Below are positions 46,641-55,829 of a stretch of 64,000 nt of DNA, in pieces. Made by a program: the position numbers and the translations under genes. The stretch is taken from positions 149,791 to 213,790 of the forward strand of contig JAMWFC010000073.1 in NCBI GenBank assembly GCA_027475525.1, in the 5' to 3' direction. The notes beneath the pieces are model-generated. The model did not search any database. It had not been told where the DNA came from and saw only the letters and a program-made list of their open reading frames with translations. The stretch comes from Macrolepiota albuminosa. Its lineage: Eukaryota > Basidiomycota > Agaricomycetes > Agaricales > Agaricaceae. Positions within the stretch are counted from its first letter, which is position 1. Each line of letters starts with the position of its first letter.

Positions 46641-47158
46641 TGTAAGGGCGACCTCTAGAGGCTGTGGCTCAGTCACACAGCTGGCAGAGGGAGATCCAAA
46701 GTGTATTAGAATATATACTGACAATATCAAGGTAGCTACTCACCTGGCAGAGGGAGATCCAAAGAGAACAAGTCTGGGGATTCCCTATGCCAGGTTGGAC
46801 GCTTCTGGGGCCTCTGAAGCATAGGAAACAACTGTACAGTACAACAAAACCTTAAAAACTCGAAAATTGACTAACCAAACAAGTGTGCAAACAAGGGAGG
46901 AAAACTCCGGACTTTAGAAGTCAGAAAGGCAAACTCCGGCTTATTTAAGCAGCCTGGAGCGGTGCTGAAGGGCCCACACTTGTCTGAGTGATAGCTAAAG
47001 AACCAGAGCACCTCAAAGGTTGAGAATAGTACTAACAGATAGTGTTGAAAAAGTAGTAACAGCAAGATGAGAGAATGATAGAAGAAATAAGGAAGTGAAT
47101 GAAAGGAGAGTGAAGAAATAAAGAGTGAAAGAAGAAAGGAATGAGGAGTCCCCTGACA
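46641..47158 (-). mobile_element. Solo LTR-A, copy 8, inside Gypsy-S
   Basis: In plus coordinates it begins TGTAAGGGCGACC, ends GTCCCCTGACA, and is flanked by exact GTAAC copies (46636-46640 and 47159-47163). It lies ten bases after the pol stop. It has both internal direct repeats. Since its host is young, this family was active recently. Confidence 0.92.
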
Positions 47159-47461
47159 GTAACCCCTGCCTCTGGGCTCAGTAGGAATTCAACTCCCACA
47201 TATACTTTCTGCTTTCCCCTTCTAGACCTTACTTCCTTTTTAGTACCTTTTCTCATAGTAGCACCCCGGGAGTCGGGGCAAGGTCTCTTTCCAATTTTCC
47301 CACCACATTTCCTATCTTTTTACTCGCTTTTACTCACTTTGGCGGTTCAAGTATATACAGACTATCAGATTACATTATTTACAAGGTGTCAGGACCAGCG
47401 ACAAGAAAGAAAAAAGAGAGACCCCTAATACTGGGGCCCCGGACCCCCCTCCCCCTCCGCC

Positions 47462-49225
47462 TCACCTCCCTCCCCCACCCCCCCAGGCCAACCTCGGAAC
47501 CCCCCCCCCCATTCCTCCCGGACCATGTTCCCACAGTGCCTCCTCCACCAACTGCTCCCAGGACGGAAGAGGCTCGCCCTCGTCCAAGACCCTCTCGAAC
47601 CATGAACCGGGGGTGGGCACGTTCCTCCGTCGGTGTGCTGATACTACCCGCCCCAGCAAGTCGAGGCCCCGCTCCACCCCGGGGGTCGTTATCTCCGGGT
47701 GCTGCCCCTCCTGTAGCAATGCAAGTGCTGTGGCCGCCCCGTCCAGGAGCAAACGATGCTCCCAGGCCCAGCCTGGAAGTGTCAATGGGAGACCAAGTCC
47801 GAGGAAAAAGGAGACTCACTTAACGTGGCCATGCGGGCCACCACTACGTCCCGACGCAAGTCCTCCACCAACCCCTGAATCCCTGGGAGCCCCACCCCTT
47901 GCCCCAGCCTCGCCCGCAACACCTCTAACTCGGCCTCGGCCTCTCCTCGGGCGACTCTGGCCTCCTCCAGGTCCCGAATCATCCCCTCCCCGACCCTCCT
48001 CCAGCCCCCTCCCGGCCGCCGCCTCTTCCCTCACCCTCCCCTTGTGACCCCCCTGTTCATGCCCGGCCTGCTCCTGCAAAGCCTTGAAATCACCAGCCAG
48101 GAGTCCCCCGGACAAGGGGGAGAACTCCGCAGGGGACAGGCGCAGGAGGGAGACCAGGGACGGGGTCCTCAGGGGCAGACGCGCCCTCTTGGAGGGCCCC
48201 AGAGAGGGACTGGGCGATGCCCGCCTCTTCCCCTTGTTGGGATGCCCCCCACGACCCTCGTGACTCCTGGTCCCGGCCCAGGTCACCCGACGCCCCCCAC
48301 GACCCTCGTGACTCCCGGTCCTGGCCCAGGTCACCCGACGCATGATCAGGACCACGGGGCGGCCCCGGCCCACCACCCGGACGACCCCCCGGCCCCCCGA
48401 CCCCCCACTAGGCGCCTCCCCTGCCGGCCCCACCCCCTCCACCGGCTCCACCACCCAGTCCCGCTCCTCAACCCCCATCCTCCAGGTGACCCCTGCCAAC
48501 GGCCACTCCTGCTCCCGTGCGACACAGCGTGCCCTCCACAGTGCTGACACAAAACACCGCTTGTGGTTGAGGCGGCACGCCTCGCACACGGAAGTGTCCT
48601 GGCGGGACGAGGGTGCTGGGGCCTCAAATAGACAGGGCACCAGCCGGCGGGCACAGTGCAGACACTGCAGTACCAAAGTCAGCCAGGAGACCCGAGGTAA
48701 GAACACTTACCGGCCCATTGCTCATGCACCAGTCGTGGGCAGGCAACCCCTGGGGCCTCTCCAGAGCCTCTTCAAAAACCTCCTGCGACATGCCTGCCCA
48801 TGCGACGTACCGGTCATCTGGGACCACCGTCACCGTCCCTACCGCCATCCCAGAATGACGAAACCAAGGGGCAGGCAGTCGAGGCCACGGAGGAGGATGG
48901 GGGGGACGCACGGTCATCCGTGCAAAGGTGGGCGCGGGACAACTATGACCTGGTCCTGAGGAAGGACCAGGGGCTGCATCGGGGGTAGGTGCCGGGAGCC
49001 AACTGGGACCTGCCTCCGGGGCAGGAATGCTGTGTTGTTCTAAAAGAGGAAGGTCAGTAGCATTAGGCAACCAGCATGGCGACACCTACATTGCTGGGCG
49101 AGCGCTGCTATACGCTCTCGATCCAGGCTGCGCTGGTACCGGGCATCCCGGAACTCCCACACAAGCAAGGGTGCGACTTTGTCAGTGGGCGGGGGCATCG
49201 AGAAATGCATCGGCGTGTGCGACAT
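47462..49225 (-). pseudogene. Antisense spliced gene in the 3' part of Gypsy-S, Zn2Cys6-like
   Basis: Proposed minus-strand exons are 49225-49090, 49039-48711, 48664-47820 and 47772-47462, with introns of 46-50 bases (GTAGGT..TTTTAG, GTAAGT..CTGCAG, GTGAGT..TTCCAG). Exon 3 starts with CLHCARRLVPC and then VCEACRLNHKRC: two CX2CX6C groups 15 residues apart, like a Zn2Cys6 cluster with a long linker. A basic NKGKRRASPS..SKRAR stretch follows. The end has a leucine-rich helix (AELEVLRARL) and EHRLLLDGAATALALLQEG. Two lesions: TAA across the exon 1/2 joint (explained by one CpG C-to-T change) and a frameshift in exon 3 near 48.0-48.1 kb. The function is unknown. Confidence 0.55.
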
Positions 49226-49339
49226 GGTTGAGTTTGATGGTAAAATTTTTTTTTTCGATACGTGGCAAGTCAGGTGTCGGATCCCACGGTTGGACCCTGG
49301 TCCGAACCACCAGCTACGTGTGCCTCGGAGGGTCTCGGC

Positions 49340-49355
49340 GCTGAGGGGGGGGTGA
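49340..49355 (+). promoter_or_regulatory. Polypurine tract of Gypsy-S
   Basis: The purine-rich gctgaggggggggtga lies immediately before the 3' LTR, where plus-strand synthesis is primed. Confidence 0.8.
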
Positions 49356-49887
49356 TGTCACGACCTCCTGGATCCACCCTGGGACACCCCCGGAACACCA
49401 CCCGGGACCCCCCCTCCGACCCATCCCAGACACCCCGGAACCCCGAGACCCGGTCCCGTAGTACTTATAGCGTAGTTCCCTGTTGTATTCGCTAGTCTTG
49501 ATATTACACTGCTTACACTGTTTTCACTTGGTTACTTGAATTGTTGCGTGCCCTCTATTTGACTGGTATGCATTGACTGGCACGCTTGACTGGCACGCTT
49601 GGATAATTGCGTGCTCTAAGACTGGTATGCACTTCGCGACTTTAATTTACTGACTTGGTCTTGTCTTAGAACCTCCAGTTCACGACTCGACCCCCACCCG
49701 AATTCCCCAGCTACTCACCACCCAAAACCCCCGGACCAAGTCCCCTCTTCCAGGAGTACCCCTGTCCACGTCTTGAACCCCAGAGTCCTAGCCCCGGAGT
49801 TCCAGACACCCGAGTATCCATGGGTCAAGTCCGCATTGTAAGGGTGATTGCTTTCCTGGAAAGCCCCTGACTCAGCGGAACCTGACA
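49356..49887 (+). repeat. Gypsy-S 3' LTR
   Basis: It runs from TGTCACGACCTCC to GGAACCTGACA, 532 bases. It is nearly identical to the 5' LTR except for a 200-base deletion at an ACCC repeat, a 3-base gap and mostly C/T or A/G changes. Confidence 0.9.
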
Positions 49888-49892
49888 TTCTC

Positions 49893-50354
49893 CATGAGAA
49901 TATGGATGTTAGTCAGGCTACATGGGGTGTCCTGGGTGCTTTTGCTGATGATAGTTGACATGGAGTTCTGGAGACACTCGTAGGATGGGTCATTAAGGCT
50001 GTTCAGCAGGGCTATATATGTGAAAAGGTCTTTGTCGACTATACTGTAGTACTTGGTTGCAAGTAGTACTGATAGTTCTGGGGCTTTCTTAAAGTCTTAG
50101 AAAGTGACCTCTAATCCACACTGGTGCTTGATGATAAAAACTTGATGTATTGGGTGCTTCACAGAATATCAAATATCCTGATGGGCAGAAGAAGGTTCTC
50201 AATAAACTCCAGCCTAAGTAGTTCACTCCCTGGGAACCACCGAGCCTTTGTCTACCAATAGACTTCCAATAAGAGGTGCTCAATAAACTCTAGCCTAAGT
50301 GATTCACTCTCTGGGAACCACCGAGCCTTTGCCTATCAATTGCCTGTCTATTCT
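49893..50354 (-). pseudogene. Copia gag N-terminal part
   Basis: It resumes directly after the Gypsy-S target duplication. The minus translation DKDLFTYIALLNSLNDPSYE, then TDIHIL-like sequence up to the junction joins the frame at 38894. Upstream (50283-50089) NYLGWSLLRTF may be the start of gag. An 81-base partial tandem duplication (50193-50354) breaks it. Confidence 0.7.
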
Positions 50355-51131
50355 CTACTAAACTTGGGCTATTTATACTGTTTTTCTGGTGCACAGACCA
50401 CTATCTACACATGACTCTTTTGTTGTCAACTCCCCAGCCTCCAGAACATATTTGATAGTCCAATTTCCCTTTTGGGAGGCATGTTTCGGTGCCACCAGTT
50501 CCACCATTCAACTTCTTGTTCCACCATTCCTCCGGATGTCTCTGATTGCCACTTCCCCATTTGCTTCAGCTCCATTTAGCACGATCCCATTCATAGATCC
50601 TTCTTTCCCCTTTTAGTGCTTCCCTGCATTCCATGCTTCTTTTGACATCCCTCCATGCTTCTTTTCCTTTTCCCTTTCAGTCATGTCAAATCGGGCATTG
50701 TTAGATCTGATCTTGATCTAGATCATCACAAATTGATCCCATTTCGTCACTTCTGCCAGCCCCCATGCTTCCCCTCCCCATTACAGTGGTTGGACTATTG
50801 TTGAGTGGATAGCTTGAGCTGGTCCCTGCCCTTTGTTCTGTACTGTCTGTGTATTTATTGGGGTGTTTTTGGAGATATAATTTGTTGAGACTGCTACCAG
50901 GAGGCTTACAGTTTTCAGCCTTATGATTAAATGTTTATTTTGACTTCTGGTGCATGTTGTGTCTCTGACTGCTGGTACAGCGTTGTATCAATACCGATAT
51001 TGAATGCTTGTTTAACAATGTCAGTGATGTGGCCCACAGTGATGGGCAGAGATTTGCTCAGAGAACAGTACATAGACAGTGCCTCTTGGAGGAGTCTGGT
51101 CATCAAATAATATTAGAGAGTAATCAACAGT
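50355..51131 (-). other. Copia leader region
   Basis: Between the gag remnant and the 5' LTR. The minus translation shows short frames (for example NGIVLNGAEANGEVAI near 50.6 kb) without recognisable motifs. It could be leader or a decayed start of gag. Confidence 0.4.
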
Positions 51132-51143
51132 AAGCCCATAACC
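51132..51143 (-). promoter_or_regulatory. Copia primer-binding site matching initiator tRNA-Met
   Basis: On the coding (minus) strand GGTTATGGGCTT follows the LTR. It matches the anticodon-stem complement of initiator tRNA-Met, as used by Drosophila copia, with a change near the end. Confidence 0.6.
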
Positions 51144-51503
51144 TGTTAGAAACCAGATCCTAAGAACAATTGTAAGTTACTCCCTCAGTCTGATACAAGT
51201 GACTATATTTAGACTATACCTAAGAACAATTGTAAGTTACTCTGTAAGTATAGTCAGTTTGTACGTAGTATGCAAGAAATAACAGAGTTTACTCACCCCT
51301 CAGTCCAATACAAGTGACTGAGAGATTCATCTATGCTATGGGTTTATATAGGTATTTACTAGACAATGGATGAATGTGATATAATGTGGTATAGTGCCTA
51401 AGCGTGGTGGCCAGGCCAAGTGTGGCACAATGCAATAAGTGTGGTGGCTTGGCCAGGTGTGATGAGTGAAGAGTGTCTGATGTGATATTGTGAAATACCA
51501 ACA
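51144..51503 (-). repeat. Copia 5' LTR
   Basis: In plus coordinates it starts TGTTAGAAACCAG and ends ATACCAACA. It has a duplicated cctaagaacaattgtaagttactc block (about 51158 and 51220) absent from the other LTR. Confidence 0.85.
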
Positions 51504-51546
51504 AGATAAGGAGCGAAGGAAGGAAGAAATGAGGAGTCCCCTGACA
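51504..51546 (-). mobile_element. LTR-A copy 7, right part
   Basis: AGATA (Copia target duplication) plus aaggagcgaaggaagg and the terminal gaggagtcccctgaca, which completes the LTR interrupted at 34597. Confidence 0.85.
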
Positions 51547-52960
51547 GCTGCAATGCCATAGGGCATTGTGCCAAGTGGTATTTGTATATTTTATTCTCAT
51601 CAATAAGGTTGATTTTGTGGTTGACCTCTCACCAAGGAGGTAGTTCCTCCTTGAAACTGTTCAGAATGTCTGTAAATTCTTTCTGCTCCTGCTGTTGCAG
51701 AATGGGAATATTCTCTTGCATAAAACCTTCAGTTTTATCCTTGCTTTTGTTGCATGTCACTCTGCACAGATGTGCATTCATGTCTGCTTTGGATATTGGA
51801 CATGCATATTTCTCTCTGAAAGTAGTAATCCTCAGCTTACTCTCTCATCTGGAGTGTGAAGTTGAGTGAGCATAGGCTGTTTCTGCCTCTATGCAGTTAC
51901 CAATACTCCATTGTTGTCAGTTGCCTGATGATATTATTCTCCTTTCCAGCTTCAGCATAGGCCATTCCATGCATACATGGACACCACTAGTTTGTTCCAT
52001 TCTGGAGGCATGCATGAGTCAAATGCCCATTCAAATATTGGGTGCAGTATAGGTTGATCCCAAATCAACCTCTGTCTCTATTGAGGACATCTCATCCTCA
52101 TGATGTCTCTTGTCTGCTGCCTTTTCCTCTTCATCAGTAACAAGGTCCTCAATCTTGACCTTTGATGATGTTGCCTAGCACTCCCATGCCTCCTTGATGT
52201 TCTGAGGCCTACTCTCCTCAGTATTCCTTTTACACCAAGCTTCTACAGCTGTTTTGTCAGTTGTTTTAGGAGTCTTCCTCCTTTTCAGAGAATGCTCATC
52301 CTCTTCTGCTTCTTCTTCCAGCATCAACAGTGCATGCCTGAGCTTGCATGTCCTCTTCTGGGTTTTTCATAGTGGGCACTCACTTGCCAATGACTAGTTA
52401 TTTCTTTGGACTAGCATTTATTTCAGTGGCCTGGTGGCAATAGAGTCTCTCATTGCTATTATCCAGAGATACTATAACTGCAGGAATGGCCTCTTCATCC
52501 ACAACTATTTGGTTCTTCTTGGAATCAAGGAAAACATTGTGTTTGCATATATATGGTGTTTTAATGATCATGTCATAGTGATCAAAGTTTGTTATATCTA
52601 AGTATTCTCAACTCTTTATTCTTGAGCAGAGAATTGCTGTCTGTGTATTGAACTTTACTATAGCATAGCTATCCACTTTTTTGAGTTGAATAAGCAATGG
52701 CTCATTTAACTTACTGATGTACATGTCATGCACCTGGCAAAACTGAGGAGTGACACTAGATGTAGTGCTTTTCAAGTCCCACAAGGTCTATGCCTTGTGC
52801 TCATTGACTTTTAGATAAGAGGCAAGGCAATCTTTATTCTCTTTCATCAACACCAGTCTTGATAGCTTCTCTGATGCTTTATAAATATACCTTCACCTTC
52901 ATGGCACCAATCAAGCAATCCAGCTCACTATTTGGGCAATCTGTCAATGCTCTGATATGT
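51547..52960 (-). pseudogene. Gypsy-M protease and start of reverse transcriptase (minus)
   Basis: Near 52.77 kb the minus translation has TTSSVTPQFCQVHDM, then FDHYDMIIKTPYICKHNVFL: the retropepsin region of this family with the Asp-Ser-Gly site changed to Asp-Leu-Lys. Near the left end come EFTDILNSFKEELPPW and EVNHKINLIDENKIYKYHL, the start of RT. The frame is broken by many stops. It is the same copy as the RT fragment at 33.9-34.2 kb, which continues beyond the nested insertions. Confidence 0.7.
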
Positions 52961-53087
52961 AAGAGGAATGCTTAATGTCTGCAGAATCCTCTTCCACAGA
53001 GCCAGCAAGCACCAGTGACAAGTGGGAGTCAAGCAGGCATAAAGGCTAGCAAGAGTCAGGTAAGGGACTGGCAAGGCTGACCAAGCA

Positions 53088-53508
53088 GTCAGACATTGCT
53101 AGAGAGCTTACAGTTGATTCAGTATGTAGGCTCAAAGAACACTGCTATTATTCAGCCTGGAGATGTTTGTCAGAGAAATGGTCTCTGGACTATGTCCAAC
53201 CCTATTCTGAGCTTAGTCCAATGACACACCTACTCTTAGCACATCCAAATGACTGCTTGGCCTATCTTATCCCCCTTTGTCTTCTAGTGGTCAGCCTAGA
53301 TGATATATGCATGGACCTTACTCAACATTGATTATTATTAGTGATACTCTATTATGTATCAGAACTCAATTAGTTAAACAGTATTAGTAATAACACAGCT
53401 TCCAATAGTATATAAAGGCAGCCTGTAGATAGAGTATTTCCAGGCTGAACAATAGCAGTGTTCTTTTGGCTTACACGCTGAACAAACTGTAAGCTCTCTA
53501 GCAATGTC
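53088..53508. repeat. Inverted pair of Gypsy-M leader sequences
   Basis: 53088-53160 is the reverse complement, with a few changes, of 53437-53508 (tgaacaatagcagtgttctttt, then ctgtaagctctctagcaatgtcc). Each ends in an ATG that opens a similar MS....VSLA frame. A TATA-like tatataaag lies at 53409. The arrangement looks like two head-to-head Gypsy-M copies. Confidence 0.65.
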
Positions 53509-53836
53509 CAACCACTCAGTTAGCCTTGCCTGTCATGACCTGTGCCAACCCACCAATACACAACTCCAGGACGACCCCACTTTTTACCCCATCTCAATCC
53601 TGGAACACTCTGTCTGCTGCTCTGCTACCTTTGAATGCATCACTGGCCCTCCCAAACATCTGACCAGTACTATCCTGGCTGAGGCCAGCCAATCAACTCT
53701 GACACCTCCACCTGGCAATCACATGGCACACCCAGCATCTATCAACCATATTCAGTTGGTCACACAATCAGACCTGACACCTGCCATCAACCCTCTAGAC
53801 TCCAGCTGATTGGTCCTGATGTCTACTCTCCATTTA
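53504..53836 (+). pseudogene. Gypsy-M gag N-terminal part (plus)
   Basis: Open from ATG 53504 for 101 codons. It is rich in Pro, Ser and Thr (for example STLTPPPGNHMAHPAS), as expected for the N-terminal tail of these gag proteins. It is interrupted at 53837 by Tc1/mariner and appears to continue at 55830. Confidence 0.55.
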
Positions 53837-54063
53837 CAGTGGCTCAAAAAAGTGTCCCAATGTCTCATAGTTTTTGAAAGATGGCATTGGCATGTAGGAA
53901 TAGAAGTACCTAAATTTTTGAATAAATCTTGTAATCAACTATGGCATTGTAGCTACAGATTGTATCTAGGATTATGTCATTTGGATCAGAACTGATGGAG
54001 TAATGACCATTTTAAAATATTCACTCATTGGGACCCTTTTTTGAGCATCACTAATTTTGGTGT

Positions 54064-55529
54064 CTAGTACTTTGTACATCCTCCATTTGCTTTGATAACT
54101 GCTTGAATCCTTCTAGGCATGGTTTCTATCAGTCCTTGGCATACTTCTGATGGTATTTTGTTCCACTCCTTTGCAACCCTCTTCCACAATTCATGCACAC
54201 TATGAGGAGGTGTTTCATGCTGCCTGTCAGGGGACTCCTCATTTCTTCCTTCTTTCACTCCTTATCTCTTCACTCTCCTTTCATTCATTCTCTTATTTCT
54301 TCTGACATGATCTCATTTTACTGTTTCTACTCTTTCAACACTATCTGTTAGTACTATTCTCAGCTCTTGAGGTGCTCTGGTTCTTTAGCTACTATTCAGA
54401 CAAGTGTGGGCCCTTCAGCACTGCTTCCAGACTGCTTATATAAGCCAGAGTTTGCCAGAGTTTGCCCCTTATTTGTGCAATTGTTTGTGTAGGCAATTTT
54501 TGAGTTTTTAAGGTTTTGTTGTACTGTACAGTTGTTTCCCATGCTTCATAGGCCCCAGAAGCATCCAACCTGGCATAGGAAATCCCTAGACTTGTTCTCT
54601 TTGGATCTTCCTCTGCCAGGTGAGTAGTTATCATGATATTGTCAGTATATATTCTAATACACTTTGGATCTCCCTCTGCCAGCTATGTGACTGAGCCACA
54701 GCCTCCAGAGGTCACCCTTACACTGCCCAAGCTGCTTCTTGAGGTACTCCCAGAGGTGTTCAATAGGGTTGAGATCAGGAGATTGGGCTGGCCACCAGAT
54801 GACATCAAAGTTGTTGTTTTCAAACCACTTGTCAGCCCTCCATCTCCAACTTCTCAAAGCTCCTTTGCTCCAGCATCCAAAATTTCACAGTACTGCTCTG
54901 CATCCATGATCCACCACCTCTACCAGCTTTCCTACCCCATTCAAACTCATACAGCCTCATACCATGAGATTATTCCCTCCTCCATGCTTCACAGTAGGTG
55001 TAGTTGTTTAGTCTGAAATGCCTTCCCCTCATAGCCTCCACACATACTGCTTCGCATCTGACCCAATCCTTTGATTCCTTTGATCTTTGTTCCATCTGTC
55101 CACAACACCCTTCTCCAGTCCTCTATAGTCCAGTTCTGATGCTCCTGAGCCCATTTAAGCCATGGTTGTCAATGTCTAGCTTTGAGCATAGGAACTTTTC
55201 TCTTAGTAGCAGACCAATATCCCTCCTCCTTCAACACATTCCAGACAGTCTGGGGAGAGACAGGGTTGGAAATGATGTTGTTGATTAAATTAGTGGCCTG
55301 GACAGCTGTATCAAGTCTCCCAAAGTAGAACAATAGCCTGTTCATCATGTGGAGTAAGCTTAGCAGGACAGCCTCTAGAATGGTTTTCCTTGTCCACCTC
55401 CAATTTTCTACCAATCCTCCCAATAGTAGACTTCCCTAGACCAGTTTTAGCCTCAATTTGGTGCAGAGAATACCCTTCAGCAAGAAGAGAAGCAACAGCA
55501 GAGCATTGTGCAGGAGGAGTAACTTTCAT
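54064..55529 (-). pseudogene. Tc1/mariner transposase, split by LTR-A
   Basis: The start is probably ATG 55529. A helix-turn-helix (AEGYSLHQIEAKTGLGKSTI) lies at residues 15-34. WTDGTKI supplies the first catalytic Asp (about 55.12 kb). The DND block with the second Asp could not be found. WPAQSPDLNPIEHLWEYLKK holds the final Glu (about 54.77 kb). After LTR-A (54225-54722) the C-terminus resumes with HSVHELWKRVAKEWNKIP and stops at 54064. Several frameshifts and stops are present. It is dead. Confidence 0.8.
54225..54722 (+). mobile_element. Solo LTR-A, copy 9
   Basis: It begins TGTCAGGGGAC, ends CACCCTTACA, and is flanked by exact CTGCC copies (54220-54224 and 54723-54727). It is full length with both internal direct repeats. 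It is inserted near the end of the Tc1/mariner transposase. Confidence 0.92.
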
Positions 55530-55829
55530 GATGGCAAAGGCCAAGATGTGGTTCAACCCAGCTTGAACTACTCCCAAATATATCCAAACATGGTCACATG
55601 ACTTTGTCTATATTACCACATACAACTTGCTCTTTATTTCTGAGTAAAATAGAGATAAATCTGCAAAGTTAGAGATGCTCAAAAAAGTGTCCCAATGAGT
55701 AAATATTTTAAAATGGTCATTACTCCATCAATTTTGATCCAAATTACATAGTCCTAAATGCAATCTGTAGCTACAATGCCATTAGTATTTTACATGATTT
55801 ATTCAAGATTTTTGGTACTTCTATCCGAT

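Larger units (their letters stand above)
38895..49887 (+). mobile_element. Gypsy chromovirus (Gypsy-S, sushi/Tf1-like), full length
   Basis: LTRs are 38895-39635 and 49356-49887, with TTCTC duplicated outside (38890-38894 and 49888-49892). Order: LTR, putative self-priming site, gag with CCHC knuckle, two protease-like domains, RT, RNase H, integrase, chromodomain, LTR-A insertion, an antisense gene, a purine tract, LTR. It is GC-rich, unlike the surroundings, so it probably inserted later than the AT-rich debris formed. It is dead through stops, frameshifts and active-site changes. Confidence 0.92.
34598..51503 (-). mobile_element. Copia element (minus), split by a Gypsy chromovirus
   Basis: LTRs lie at 34598-34916 and 51144-51503, with AGATA duplicated outside (34593-34597 and 51504-51508). 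Without the nested Gypsy (38895-49887) the element is about 5.9 kb. In minus order it has LTR, primer site, leader, gag, protease, integrase, reverse transcriptase, RNase H, a purine-rich tract and LTR: the Copia order. All enzyme domains carry damage, so it is inactive. Confidence 0.88.
53837..55829 (-). mobile_element. Tc1/mariner-like DNA transposon, truncated at right
   Basis: The left end CAGTGGCTCAAAAAAGTG follows TA (53835-53836). The terminal inverted repeats are about 220 bases on the left, and the right repeat starts at 55676 but lacks its outer 70 or so bases. An internal copy of the ctcaaaaaag.gtcccaatg motif sits in inverted form at 54026-54047. It carries a transposase on the minus strand and a solo LTR-A. 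Confidence 0.82.

Noticed and set aside
47386..48047. Plus-strand Pro-rich frames between pol and the 3' LTR
   Set aside because: Low-complexity Pro/Arg output of GC-rich DNA. The minus strand gives paired Cys motifs, splice signals and helices, so I preferred the antisense gene.
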